In this document: piece by piece, positions 5,260-12,475 of the stretch
Numbering within the stretch: the first letter of the stretch is position 1
How the letters are laid out: each line of letters starts with the position of its first letter
Origin: DAOTXK01 sp034435395
Lineage (GTDB): Bacteria > Chloroflexota > Anaerolineae > Aggregatilineales > Ch27
Assembly (NCBI GenBank): GCA_034435395.1
Contig: DAOTXK010000091.1
Coordinates: 1-12,475 of the forward strand
Length of the DNA: 12,475 nucleotides
Reading direction: 5' to 3'
Program-made: the position numbers and the translations under genes
Notes under the pieces: model-generated
What the model saw: the letters and a program-made list of their open reading frames with translations, nothing else
The model's database searches: none
What the model was told of the DNA's origin: nothing

Positions 5260-6837
5260 ATGGAAGCGGTGACAGTGGAGCGCATGATGCTCGCCGAGCA
5301 ACGCTATCGGGCGGCCATTCTGGCGCTGCGGGACGGACAGTGGGAACAGGCTGCTTTGCACCTCCTGGAGCTGATGGCAGCTTCATCAGGTTATCGTAAT
5401 GCGTCGGAAGTGCTCACCACCCTGGAAAAGACCCGCGCGGTCGCCTACTGGCGCGCGGCTTTTGCCTTCGCCCTGGAACGCCGCTCGGTGGAGCACGCCG
5501 AAGCAGCCATCAACAAACTCAGCCAGCTCGCCCCAGGGATGCCCGATCTGCCTCAGATGCGCCAGCGACTGCGGGCGGCACAGGCGGGAGACTGGCGACC
5601 ACCCGCCGAAACTGAGCAACCGCCACCTGAGCCTGGCGAAACTGCCACCGACCTTCCATCACTTGATGAAGTCCGCCCGGTTGGCGCCGCCCCGCCAACG
5701 CCCAACGCCGAGGGTCAGACAACGGACCCAGGGCCCTGGCCAGATGCTCGTGCCAGGCAGGCCCTGCCAGCGAGCGGCCCGCCGGAACCGGCCGCTCGCC
5801 AGCCAGTGGCGAGAGGGGCACCTCCCACGGATACGCCACCCGATAATGGCGGCGCGCTTTCCCCCCGGCCCATGTCCCTGGCGGAGATACTGGACGAAGA
5901 GCCTCCTCGCGTCCTCAAGAGCGCGCTCTTTACCGACTCCCGGCCCGACATGAGCATCTCTGCTGGGCCGGTCTATGACGCCCTGACCAAACCGCGCGCC
6001 CTGAAAACCCCGACTTTTCTCGACGAGACCGGTCCTTCGCCGCCTGCCGAACCGGGGTCGATGCTGCCGCCGTTGGCCTACGAAACCAGACCTCACACTC
6101 TCCCCGAATCCCCCCCGCCCCCAACGGCCAGCCTGGAGGACACCCGCCCTGTCCCAACCCCAGCGGGAACGGGGATCACCGCCTGGGCCAGCGCGGCGGG
6201 CGAACGGGCCGTACCCGTGTCCACTGACGAAGCGACCGTGGAAACGCTCGTGCCGGGCCTCCCCGAAACCGACGCCCTCGGCAGTGATTTGAAGCGGGCG
6301 GTGCGGTCACGGCCCTACCGCCGTCTGGAACGGCTGGCAATCATCCTGCTGGGTATTTTGCTGGTCGCCATCCTGGCTATGGCCGTGGTGCTCAATGGGC
6401 CATCCGGCATGACCGGGGCTATTGATCCCTTCGGTGGCGTACAGAGCAACTCACCAGAAGACGCCGCGCCAGCCCCTTCGCCCGCAGGGGATGAGGGTTC
6501 TCCACCGGGCGAGGTGGAAGCGCTGATCCGTGCCATCGACACCCAGGTCGGCCAGGTTGAGTCACCAGAAGCGGCGGTCCAGGCGCTGCGCGCTCTGCAG
6601 ACGGTGGTACTTGACCTCACCGATGACGACAGCCCGCTCCAGGCAGCGCTGCTCGCCTGGCTGGAAGCGGGGGATCAGTCGCTAAACGCTGCCCTGCAGG
6701 CTGCCGAAGACTGCCCGGCGGGTCGGCCAGAATCGCCAGCCTGCACCGATGCACAAACGGCGCACCGTTTGCTGGCCGAACAGACCGCCCACGCCCGCGA
6801 GGCGGTTTGCGCGCTGACTGCCTGCCCGAACCGATGA
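5260..6837 (+). CDS. Unrecognised single-pass membrane protein with TPR-like N-terminus
   Basis: I do not recognise this 525-residue protein. Residues 1-110 are helical with TPR-like spacing (RYRAAILALRDGQWEQAALH, then a second pair around 50-105). Residues about 111-345 are proline-, acid- and threonine-rich and probably disordered; short motifs recur there (TDSRP 225-229, YETRP 274-278, EDTRP 293-297). A basic patch (KRAVRSRPYRRLER) precedes one membrane helix at about 359-379, so the N-terminus should face the cytoplasm and the C-terminal 145 residues the outside. That outer part is helical and has four cysteines near its end (EDCPAG, PACTDA, AVCALTACPNR) that could form disulfides. The ATG at 5260 has only a weak ribosome site; the ATGs at 5284 and 5287 follow GTGGAG and are real alternatives. 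It is divergent from the ribosomal operon and convergent with the GNAT gene. Perhaps a scaffold or sensor, but this is speculation. Confidence 0.8.
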   Translation: MEAVTVERMMLAEQRYRAAILALRDGQWEQAALHLLELMAASSGYRNASEVLTTLEKTRAVAYWRAAFAFALERRSVEHAEAAINKLSQLAPGMPDLPQMRQRLRAAQAGDWRPPAETEQPPPEPGETATDLPSLDEVRPVGAAPPTPNAEGQTTDPGPWPDARARQALPASGPPEPAARQPVARGAPPTDTPPDNGGALSPRPMSLAEILDEEPPRVLKSALFTDSRPDMSISAGPVYDALTKPRALKTPTFLDETGPSPPAEPGSMLPPLAYETRPHTLPESPPPPTASLEDTRPVPTPAGTGITAWASAAGERAVPVSTDEATVETLVPGLPETDALGSDLKRAVRSRPYRRLERLAIILLGILLVAILAMAVVLNGPSGMTGAIDPFGGVQSNSPEDAAPAPSPAGDEGSPPGEVEALIRAIDTQVGQVESPEAAVQALRALQTVVLDLTDDDSPLQAALLAWLEAGDQSLNAALQAAEDCPAGRPESPACTDAQTAHRLLAEQTAHAREAVCALTACPNR

Positions 6838-6845
6838 TTCCCTCA

Positions 6846-6876
6846 GCCGTCGGCGTGCCTGCATCCACCCGGCGGC
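6846..6876. other. Hairpin between convergent genes, possible weak terminator
   Basis: In the 61 bases between two convergent genes, GCCGTCGG (6846-6853) pairs with CCGGCGGC (6869-6876) as 8 bp with one G-U pair. No T run follows on either strand, so an intrinsic terminator is doubtful. Confidence 0.25.
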
Positions 6877-6898
6877 GATGACTGATCTTCCCGGCTGC

Positions 6899-7795
6899 TC
6901 AGAGCCGCGCCTCCCACACGGGGACTTCCTCTCCGATGTCAACGAAACCGAAGCGCCGGTAGAGATGCCGGGACGCCTGGTTGCTGGCCTGGGTGTTGAC
7001 AGTCACCACATGAATGCCCTGTTGCCTGAAGCGCAGCAAGGCCCATCGCAGGAGCGCGCCGCCCACGCCCTGCCCCTGCATCTCCGGCGCGGTCGCCAGG
7101 CGGACCAGATGCACGCCTGTCTCATGAGGGATCGTCAGTTCGTAGGCGACCACTTCACCCTCAAGCTCCGCCACGGTGAAAGAAACCGCCTCACGACTGG
7201 CAGCCGTCACATCATCAGCTCCCATCCGCCACCCTGGCTCGAAGGCGGCATGATCCAGCGCCCCCACGGCAGGAATGTCCGCCGCCCGCGCGTCCCGTAA
7301 GATCAGATCATGGCGTTCAGGGGGAGGAAACAACCGACGCTCGCCGCCGACGTAGCGCATCGTGACCACGTCATCCACATGAAAAAAGGCAGCCCCGGCC
7401 AGCGCCCGCCCCAGCCATCCTTCCATCGCCAGCGCGCAGACCCTGAACACCCCCCGCTCACGCAGTGGGGACTCCAGATACGCCCACAGTTGACGCACAG
7501 TTGACCCAACGGACACGCCCCCGCGCAGGGCCACCACCCGCAGCCAGCTGGCCCCGGCCAGCGGCGGCGAGACCGCCATCAGCGCCGCCAGACTCTCGCC
7601 CTGCCAGCCCAGGCAGGCCGTCACCGCCGGGTTACGAAACCATTCCTCAACGCCCTGCCAGTCCAGGTGAACGTGCGAACGGGCGGGGTGCCGCAGGAGC
7701 GCCTGCACCTGTGGGTAATCTTCGTCCCGGTACAGACTCAACGACAACGACCGCCTATCGCCCGGCAGACCCCACCCCGGCCCACGCCTGACCAT
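6899..7795 (-). CDS. GNAT family N-acetyltransferase, probably tandem GNAT domains
   Basis: Soluble acyl-CoA-dependent acetyltransferase of unknown substrate. The 298-residue product is about twice a single GNAT domain. The C-terminal half (about 163-298) is a clear GNAT: VRLATAPEMQGQGVGGALL (motif A, acetyl-CoA pyrophosphate loop Q240-G245), VTVNTQASNQASRHLYRRFGF (268-284) with Y279. The N-terminal half (about 18-150) looks like a degenerate copy, ending in a helix and AAFFHVDDVVTMRY, but lacks a readable Q/RxxGxG/A loop, as in other tandem GNATs where one half has lost catalysis. The ATG at 7795 has only a modest AGCAGG upstream. It lies 31 bases downstream of the C39-TPR gene on the same strand, so co-transcription is likely, though the two products act in different compartments. 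Confidence 0.85.
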   Translation of the reverse strand: MVRRGPGWGLPGDRRSLSLSLYRDEDYPQVQALLRHPARSHVHLDWQGVEEWFRNPAVTACLGWQGESLAALMAVSPPLAGASWLRVVALRGGVSVGSTVRQLWAYLESPLRERGVFRVCALAMEGWLGRALAGAAFFHVDDVVTMRYVGGERRLFPPPERHDLILRDARAADIPAVGALDHAAFEPGWRMGADDVTAASREAVSFTVAELEGEVVAYELTIPHETGVHLVRLATAPEMQGQGVGGALLRWALLRFRQQGIHVVTVNTQASNQASRHLYRRFGFVDIGEEVPVWEARL

Positions 7796-7826
7796 CGCGC
7801 CTGCTTCTTTCGCCTGGGGAGGCCGG

Positions 7827-8885
7827 TTAACCGCCGTCCGAGTCGCCCGCCGCTGGCAAGGCTTGCAGCGCTTCGCGAGCGGGCGTGTAGTTCGGATTAA
7901 TAGCCAACGCCTGTTGAAAGTTGCGGAGGGCGCGGTCCCGTTCGCCGAGCGCTTGGCGGGCCAGCCCGGCGTAGTAGTACGTCTCCTCGATGGGATGCTC
8001 GTCCGGCGTGGTCGCCAGATTGACCTGGGCCAGCGCGATCACATCCTCATAGCGCCCCACCTGGTAGTAAGCCTCGAACATGCCAAACTGATACCACAGC
8101 ATGCGCCAGGGCAGCCCCGGACCGGCATTACGCGCCTGATCGTAGGCCACCGCCGCCTCCTGGTACATCCCCAGCAGCACATAACTCGTGCCCATGTTAA
8201 ACCAGCCGAACGGGTCCTCCGTATTGGCGACGACCTCCTGGCGAGCGGCTTCCAGCGCATGGGCGGCATTCACCCGCTCATCCCCATCGTCGCCCAACAG
8301 GCCCAGCAGTTCGGCCTCCCGCTCCGGCTGGTAGACCATCACATATACCCGGTTGAAATGCCGCCAGTAGCCATCAATCTCGCTCTCTGGATAGGTCGTG
8401 TTGGGACCCAGGAAGGAATCCTGCGTCAAAAACGTGCCCGCGCTCCGGTCGTACCCCATCACCAGCAGATAATGTCCCATCCAGTCGTAACCTTCCGGCT
8501 CGTATCCGGCGGCGATCACCACCGGGAAATCATGGGCGATCAGCCGACGCAGCAGCTCCAGGTCGCCGCCATAACGAACCAGGGCGCGGAAAGGAGTCTG
8601 CGTGTTGACAAACTCGGCCATCTGCCAGGGACTGACGTTTTTATCGTTGGGATCGGGCTTCAACCAGCTGGCCGCCACATACTGGTTGTGTTCCCAGCCG
8701 AAGTGGCTCAACGCCATCGTCAGCGTGGCCGGGCCGCAGTTATTCCAGCCCTGGTACTCATGTCGAAACCCGGTCAACTGAGCCGCATCCGGCAGGGATT
8801 CCGACGCACCACCGCCCTGAGCCACCGCCGGGAACGCCTCCCCCAGCACCAACACCACGAGCAGCAAAGCAGTGGTCCGACGCAT
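7827..8885 (-). CDS. Secreted C39-like cysteine peptidase with C-terminal TPRs
   Basis: The 352-residue product begins with a signal peptide (MRRTTALLLVVLVLGEAFPAVAQ, probable cleavage after AVA at 20-22), so it should act outside the cytoplasm. Residues about 38-190 match the Peptidase_C39_2 type: Q45 and WNNCGPATL with C50 as nucleophile, GHYLLVMGYD with H138, and QDSFLGP with D156. All catalytic positions are present. Residues about 205-345 contain TPR-like repeats (DPFGWFNMGTSYVLLGMYQE; PIEETYYYAGLARQALGERD with RALRNFQQALAINPNY), suited to protein binding. There is no ABC transporter part, so it is not a bacteriocin exporter; no small leader-peptide gene is visible nearby. The ATG at 8885 has GAGGAG eight bases upstream. 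Its role is unknown; processing or turnover of a secreted protein is a reasonable guess. Confidence 0.87.
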   Translation of the reverse strand: MRRTTALLLVVLVLGEAFPAVAQGGGASESLPDAAQLTGFRHEYQGWNNCGPATLTMALSHFGWEHNQYVAASWLKPDPNDKNVSPWQMAEFVNTQTPFRALVRYGGDLELLRRLIAHDFPVVIAAGYEPEGYDWMGHYLLVMGYDRSAGTFLTQDSFLGPNTTYPESEIDGYWRHFNRVYVMVYQPEREAELLGLLGDDGDERVNAAHALEAARQEVVANTEDPFGWFNMGTSYVLLGMYQEAAVAYDQARNAGPGLPWRMLWYQFGMFEAYYQVGRYEDVIALAQVNLATTPDEHPIEETYYYAGLARQALGERDRALRNFQQALAINPNYTPAREALQALPAAGDSDGG

Positions 8886-9086
8886 GGCATATTCTCCTCA
8901 TCGATCACCCATATCCGGGAACAGTATGCCACATCTCCGGCGCGCCCACCCGTCGCGATCCTGACGCCAGCCCTGCGCCGACCGCACGGGTTATACCTCT
9001 CCGCCGCACAGGGCGACGCACGGGCAGGATTTGCGCTACAATCGAGCCGCAGTCGCTGGTCTTTCCCGGCACCCGAAAGGTTCTTG
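8886..9086. other. Divergent spacer between the C39-TPR gene and hutI
   Basis: This 201-base spacer must hold starts for transcription in both directions. On the plus strand TACAAT (9037-9042) is a possible -10 for hutI, about 45 bases before its start, but I see no good -35. On the minus strand TATAAC (8995-8990) is a possible -10 for the C39-TPR gene, also without a clear -35. Nothing else is evident. Confidence 0.4.
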
Positions 9087-10373
9087 ATGGCTGTTCCGGA
9101 AGCCGTGGACCTGCTCATCACCAACGCCCGGCAGTTGTGCACTATCCCTCCCCAAGACGGCGGCCCGCAGCGCGGCCATGCCCTCGGCGCGTTGGGGGTG
9201 ATCAAAAACGGCGCGCTGGCCGCCAGGGACGGCATGATCGTTGCTGTCGGGACGACCGACCAGCTCCGCACGGCCTATCTGGCCCGGCAGGTGATCGACG
9301 CCTTCGGCAGGCTGGTCACGCCAGGGCTGGTCGACCCACACACCCACCTGATCTGGGCCGGGGACCGCGCCGCTGAATTCGAACAGCGCATCGGCGGGGC
9401 GACCTACCAGGAGATCATGGCGGCAGGGGGCGGCATCGTCCACACCACGCGGGCCACGCGCCAGGCGGGCCTGGAAGAACTGGTCGAACTGGGGAGGAAA
9501 CGCCTGGATACGGCGGTGGCGCACGGCACCACAACCGTTGAGATCAAGACGGGCTATGGGCTGGATACCGCTGCCGAGATCAAACTGCTCAATGCCATCG
9601 CGCTGCTGGACGCCAGGCATCCGGCCCGCCTCGTGCCGACGTTCCTGGGCGCCCATGCCCTGCCCCCGGAGTATGCCGACGATCCAGACGGCTACGTCGA
9701 CCTAGTGATAGCCGACATGCTGCCCGCCGTCCTCGCCTGGAAGGACGCGCACTGGCCCGGCGATCTGTTTTGCGATGTGTTTTGTGAGCCAGGCGCGTTC
9801 ACCCTGGCCCAGACGCGCCGCATCCTGGAGGCCGCCCGCGAGGCCGGGCTGAAGCTCAAGATTCACGTGGACGAGTTTCAGGCGGTGGGGGGGACCCGGT
9901 TGGGCGTCGAACTGGGCGCGACCTCGCTGGACCACCTGGACGCCACACCGGATGACGAGATCGCGCTGCTGGGAGCCAGTGATACGGTGGCCGTGGCCCT
10001 GCCGACCACGCCCTTTGGCCTGGGGCTGCCTCACTACCCCCCGGCGCGCAAGCTGCTCGAAGCGGTCGCGATCCTGGCCCTGGCCACCGACTGTAACCCC
10101 GGCACCGCCTGGACCGAGAACATGCAGTTCGTGCTGGCGCTGGCCAACCGCTACCTGAAGCTGACGCAAGCCCAGGCCCTGGTCGCCAGTACCCTGAACG
10201 CCGCCCACGCCCTCGCCCTGGGCGACCGGATCGGCAGTCTGGAGCCGGGCCGCGCTGCCGACGTTGTGATCTGGCAGACCGGCGACTACCGCGAGCTGGG
10301 TTATCATTTTGGCGTTAATCTGGTGGAAAAAACCATCATCGGCGGGCGAGTCATCTATGACGCCAATCCGTAG
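9087..10373 (+). CDS. hutI: Imidazolonepropionase
   Basis: Hydrolyses 4-imidazolone-5-propanoate to N-formimino-L-glutamate, the third step of histidine degradation; cytosolic metal-dependent amidohydrolase. The 428-residue length is normal. Metal and active-site motifs in order: PGLVDPHTHL with H85 and H87, FAGDR-like WAGDRAAEFEQR, GGGIVHTTRATR, TTTVEIKTGYGLD, TFLGAHALPPEY with H190, KIHVDEF with H260, SLDHLD, and LATDCNPGT with D335. The ATG at 9087 is chosen because AAAGG lies six bases upstream and the protein then starts like other HutI. The frame stays open far upstream, but there it is antisense to the C39-TPR gene and carries no family sequence. No hutH, hutU or hutG is in the window. 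The next gene begins 39 bases downstream on the same strand. Confidence 0.96.
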   Translation: MAVPEAVDLLITNARQLCTIPPQDGGPQRGHALGALGVIKNGALAARDGMIVAVGTTDQLRTAYLARQVIDAFGRLVTPGLVDPHTHLIWAGDRAAEFEQRIGGATYQEIMAAGGGIVHTTRATRQAGLEELVELGRKRLDTAVAHGTTTVEIKTGYGLDTAAEIKLLNAIALLDARHPARLVPTFLGAHALPPEYADDPDGYVDLVIADMLPAVLAWKDAHWPGDLFCDVFCEPGAFTLAQTRRILEAAREAGLKLKIHVDEFQAVGGTRLGVELGATSLDHLDATPDDEIALLGASDTVAVALPTTPFGLGLPHYPPARKLLEAVAILALATDCNPGTAWTENMQFVLALANRYLKLTQAQALVASTLNAAHALALGDRIGSLEPGRAADVVIWQTGDYRELGYHFGVNLVEKTIIGGRVIYDANP

Positions 10374-10412
10374 GGCGCGGTTCGCCCCGCGCCTTGGAAA
10401 GCAGGCAACCTC

Positions 10413-10916
10413 ATGAGCAAGCGCGCACCGATAATCCGGCAGACCGCCTGGCCGATGGTCATCCCGCAGCTCGTGTTCCTGGTAGTCGCCATCTTCATCG
10501 CCGTCAGCCTCACCGAGATGCCCTCTGCCGGTCTGATCCTGGGGGCAGGGGCGACCCTGGCGTACTCGTTCGGCGCGCGGGCGCTGCTGGCAGGCGCTCA
10601 CCAGCGGGGCATGCGGCTGATCCGGCAGGGTAAATACGCCGAAGCGGTTGAGGCTTTCCAGGCCAGCTACGATTTCTTCAGCCGCCATCCCTGGATCGAC
10701 CGGCTGCGGGCGTTTATCCTGATGATGGCCTCCCCGGCCAGCTACCGGGAAATGGCCCTGCTGAACGCCGCCTTCTGTTACGGCCAGATGGGCAGGTGGG
10801 GGCGCGCCAGGGAGGTCTACGAGCGTGTGATCGACGAATTTGGCGATACCAGCGGCATCGCCGCCCGCACGCTCCGGGTGCTTGACGCGGCGGAGCGGGT
10901 GCAGAAAAAAGCATGA
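10413..10916 (+). CDS. Small membrane protein with two helices and TPR-like repeats
   Basis: This 167-residue protein has two hydrophobic segments (about 13-33, WPMVIPQLVFLVVAIFIAVS; about 38-62), then a soluble helical part. AHQRGMRLIRQGKYAEAVEA (62-81) and NAAFCYGQMGRWGRAREVYE (118-137) are typical TPR helix pairs, so it probably holds two repeats facing the cytoplasm. It has no catalytic motif; a binding or assembly role is likely but the partner is unknown. The ATG at 10413 follows GGAAAGCAGG. It starts 39 bases after hutI and its stop overlaps the next start as ATGA, so the three probably form one transcript. The link to histidine degradation may be only positional. Confidence 0.82.
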   Translation: MSKRAPIIRQTAWPMVIPQLVFLVVAIFIAVSLTEMPSAGLILGAGATLAYSFGARALLAGAHQRGMRLIRQGKYAEAVEAFQASYDFFSRHPWIDRLRAFILMMASPASYREMALLNAAFCYGQMGRWGRAREVYERVIDEFGDTSGIAARTLRVLDAAERVQKKA

Positions 10917-11086
10917 TGAGTTTCCCCCTGCGTGAGATCGGGCGGGAAGCGGCGGCCCGCTACGGCGTGCGTCTGGTGCCGTCTGTCCTGGTCTTCGACG
11001 GCGCGGGCAACCTCGTCCAGCGCTCGGAGGGCCTGCCGAACGCTGGGGTCATTCGAGAGGCGGCGCTGGCGTTGCCGGAGTCTTAG
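10913..11086 (+). CDS. Thioredoxin-like fragment (C-terminal half only)
   Basis: A 57-codon frame starts at the ATG of an ATGATGAG junction, overlapping the stop of the membrane TPR gene by four bases. The product contains RYGVRLVPSVLVFDGAGNLV (16-35), the cis-proline strand and following hairpin of the thioredoxin fold, then a glycine and a C-terminal helix. The N-terminal half with the CxxC active site is missing: the upstream DNA codes the TPR protein. It has no cysteine at all, so it cannot act as a redox enzyme alone. It may be a remnant of a thioredoxin-like gene left after a deletion, or a small real gene tightly coupled to the TPR gene; the ATGA overlap favours the latter, the missing half the former. 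The last four bases overlap the end of the flippase gene on the other strand. Confidence 0.6.
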   Translation: MMSFPLREIGREAAARYGVRLVPSVLVFDGAGNLVQRSEGLPNAGVIREAALALPES

Positions 11087-12475
11087 GCGGCGTCCATCGG
11101 GCGCAGCAACCGCCGGAACGCCCCCCAGTCCTCGCGGCGCAGCCCGCCGAGCATCGTCAGCCACAGCGGCCACAACACCAGCACCGCCAGCTTGAGCGGC
11201 AGCGTCCAGGCCAGCGGCAGCGCTTGCGGCCAGACCGCCCCCGCCGCACACAGCGCCACCGCCATCCCCCCGATCACCGCCAGTTGCCGCCAGGGGAACG
11301 GGACGGAATAGACGCGCCGGACCAGGCCGATCATGACACCCACCGACACCCCCTGCCCGACCAGCATCGCCCATGCCGCCCCGGCGGGGCCGAGCGGCGG
11401 GATGAGGGCCACGGTCAACAGCAGCGTGAAGGCCGCGCCGGTCGCCGTCGCTGCGCTGATGCGCCAGGTTTGTCGCGTCACCTGAGCCCCGATGCTCAAC
11501 ACCACGGTCAGGCCTCCCAGCGCATGGGCCAGCCCCACCAGCGGAGCCACCAGCGCCGCCTCGGCATAAGCTGGGGGCGCGAGGAGTGCCGCCAGTTCCC
11601 GCGCAAAAAGCCCCACTCCCCCCGCCACGCCACCCGCCAACGCCGCGTATAACAAAGCCCCGCGCCCATACAGCCGGGGCGCATCCGCACGCCTGGTGAT
11701 CGACAGCGCGAAAGGCAGCCAGCTCAGCTCAAACGCCTGGGCGGCCACCAGGGCCATCAGGCCCGCGCGGAAGCCCACGCCAAAAATCCCTGCCGCGCCC
11801 AGCAGGCCATACAGAGCGAAGATCAACCGGTTGGCGGCGCTCATCACCCAGCGGACCAGCGATGCTGGCACCAGGGGCACACCGTAAGCCAGCATCCGCC
11901 GCAGCGTCCGCCACGAAGCCGACAAAGCCAGCGTCCGCCAGGTCAGCAACAGGCCGAGCCCGGCAAACCCGACCTGGGTGACCAGCCCGGCCAGCAGCAC
12001 CCCGGCCACGCCCTGCCCCAAGCCCACCCCCCAGAATGCCCCCAGCCCGCCCTGCGCCGCCGCAGCGCCGACCACGAGCAGGACATATCCCCAGGGGCGC
12101 TGCACCACCCGCAACATCCCCGCCGTGTGATCCTGGACCAGGAAAAACGGCACGGCCCACACACTTAGCCGGAAAACATCGGCGTGTTCAGCCCTTCCGG
12201 TCAGCCAGGCGCTCAGGAGAGGCGCGAACCAGTGCCCAACCAGCGCCAGCCCCGTCCCCGCTCCCGCCTGCATCAGCAGCGCCGATGTATTCGCCACACG
12301 GGGGTCGTCATCCTCGAACCAGAACAGTTTGATCGCCGCCTGCAAGCCCAGGGCACCGAGCGGCATGAGCACACTTTGCGCCGCCAGCGCCACATCCAGC
12401 AACCCGAAGGCATCCGGCAGGATCGCCCGCGCGTAAATCGCCACCGCGGCCATGGCCAGCAGGCGCACCATCACC
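11083..12475 (-). CDS. Flippase-family (MOP / Wzx-like) polysaccharide transport protein, partial
   Basis: Multi-pass membrane protein of the MOP flippase superfamily, whose members move lipid-linked oligosaccharides across the cytoplasmic membrane for capsule, O-antigen or other surface glycans. The visible 463 residues carry about 12 hydrophobic segments. Family marks include YARAILPDAFGLLDV near the start (the pattern of Polysacc_synt N-termini) and YGVPLVPASLVRWVMSAANR in the middle. The frame runs through position 12475, so the true start and probably some 20 or more residues lie outside the window; the GTG and ATG at the edge (12474 and 12471) are not convincing starts. The C-terminus ends in a basic, cytoplasmic tail (LRREDWGAFRRLLRPMDAA). 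No glycosyltransferase is in the window, so the substrate cannot be inferred. It converges with, and overlaps by four bases, the thioredoxin-like fragment. Confidence 0.88.
   Translation of the reverse strand, partial: VMVRLLAMAAVAIYARAILPDAFGLLDVALAAQSVLMPLGALGLQAAIKLFWFEDDDPRVANTSALLMQAGAGTGLALVGHWFAPLLSAWLTGRAEHADVFRLSVWAVPFFLVQDHTAGMLRVVQRPWGYVLLVVGAAAAQGGLGAFWGVGLGQGVAGVLLAGLVTQVGFAGLGLLLTWRTLALSASWRTLRRMLAYGVPLVPASLVRWVMSAANRLIFALYGLLGAAGIFGVGFRAGLMALVAAQAFELSWLPFALSITRRADAPRLYGRGALLYAALAGGVAGGVGLFARELAALLAPPAYAEAALVAPLVGLAHALGGLTVVLSIGAQVTRQTWRISAATATGAAFTLLLTVALIPPLGPAGAAWAMLVGQGVSVGVMIGLVRRVYSVPFPWRQLAVIGGMAVALCAAGAVWPQALPLAWTLPLKLAVLVLWPLWLTMLGGLRREDWGAFRRLLRPMDAA

Noticed and set aside
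5093..5386. A minus-strand frame of 97 codons upstream of rplU.
   Set aside because: It overlaps the start of the 525-residue plus-strand gene and the spacer, has no recognisable features and no good start.
7863..9086. A plus-strand open frame of about 400 codons continuous with hutI, suggesting an N-terminally extended HutI.
   Set aside because: It is antisense to the C39-TPR gene, which has a signal peptide, catalytic motifs and TPRs. The extension has no recognisable domain, and a good ribosome site with a canonical HutI N-terminus is present at 9087. High GC keeps antisense frames open.
9702..10688. A minus-strand open frame of 328 codons.
   Set aside because: It is antisense to hutI and the TPR gene and has no coherent domain.

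Overview
The window reads as a stretch of GC-rich bacterial chromosome made mostly of housekeeping and envelope genes. I see no phage, transposon, CRISPR array or tRNA/rRNA gene. Consensus-like sigma70 promoters, Shine-Dalgarno sites and the gene families fit a free-living bacterium. My best guess is Chloroflexota (Anaerolineae-like), based on the general look of the proteins; this is inference, not proof.

Layout. 1-3044 holds a minus-strand cluster, transcribed right to left from a candidate promoter at 3016-3044: an M50 site-2 protease, a 2H phosphoesterase of the 2'-5' RNA ligase type, deoxyribose-phosphate aldolase (deoC, overlapping the phosphoesterase by 8 bases), then a lipoprotein cut by the left edge. 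3069-3641 is thymidine kinase (tdk), also minus. 3682-5051 is a ribosomal protein operon: a near-consensus promoter (5023-5051), a leader of about 100 bases with a hairpin at its 5' end, rplU (L21), rpmA (L27), rpmE (L31) and a strong intrinsic terminator. The L31 protein is the most striking item: a full zinc-binding L31 is followed by a second domain that aligns with the C-terminal domain of the RNA polymerase alpha subunit and keeps most of its DNA-contacting residues.

5260-6837 (plus) is an unrecognised 525-residue single-pass membrane protein with a helical, TPR-like N-terminus, a long proline-rich linker and a cysteine-containing outer domain. 6899-8885 (minus) carries a secreted C39-like cysteine peptidase with TPRs and a tandem GNAT acetyltransferase. 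9087-11086 (plus) carries imidazolonepropionase (hutI), a two-helix membrane TPR protein and a 57-residue fragment resembling the C-terminal half of a thioredoxin. The fragment overlaps, tail to tail by 4 bases, a flippase-family membrane protein (minus) that runs off the right edge.

Functional picture. The ribosomal operon and tdk serve growth. deoC and tdk are both deoxynucleoside salvage or catabolism genes but lie in different transcription units. hutI is present without other histidine-utilisation genes in the window. Several proteins (M50 protease, C39-TPR protein, 525-residue protein, membrane TPR protein, lipoprotein, flippase) belong to the envelope, but nothing in the sequence ties them into one pathway.
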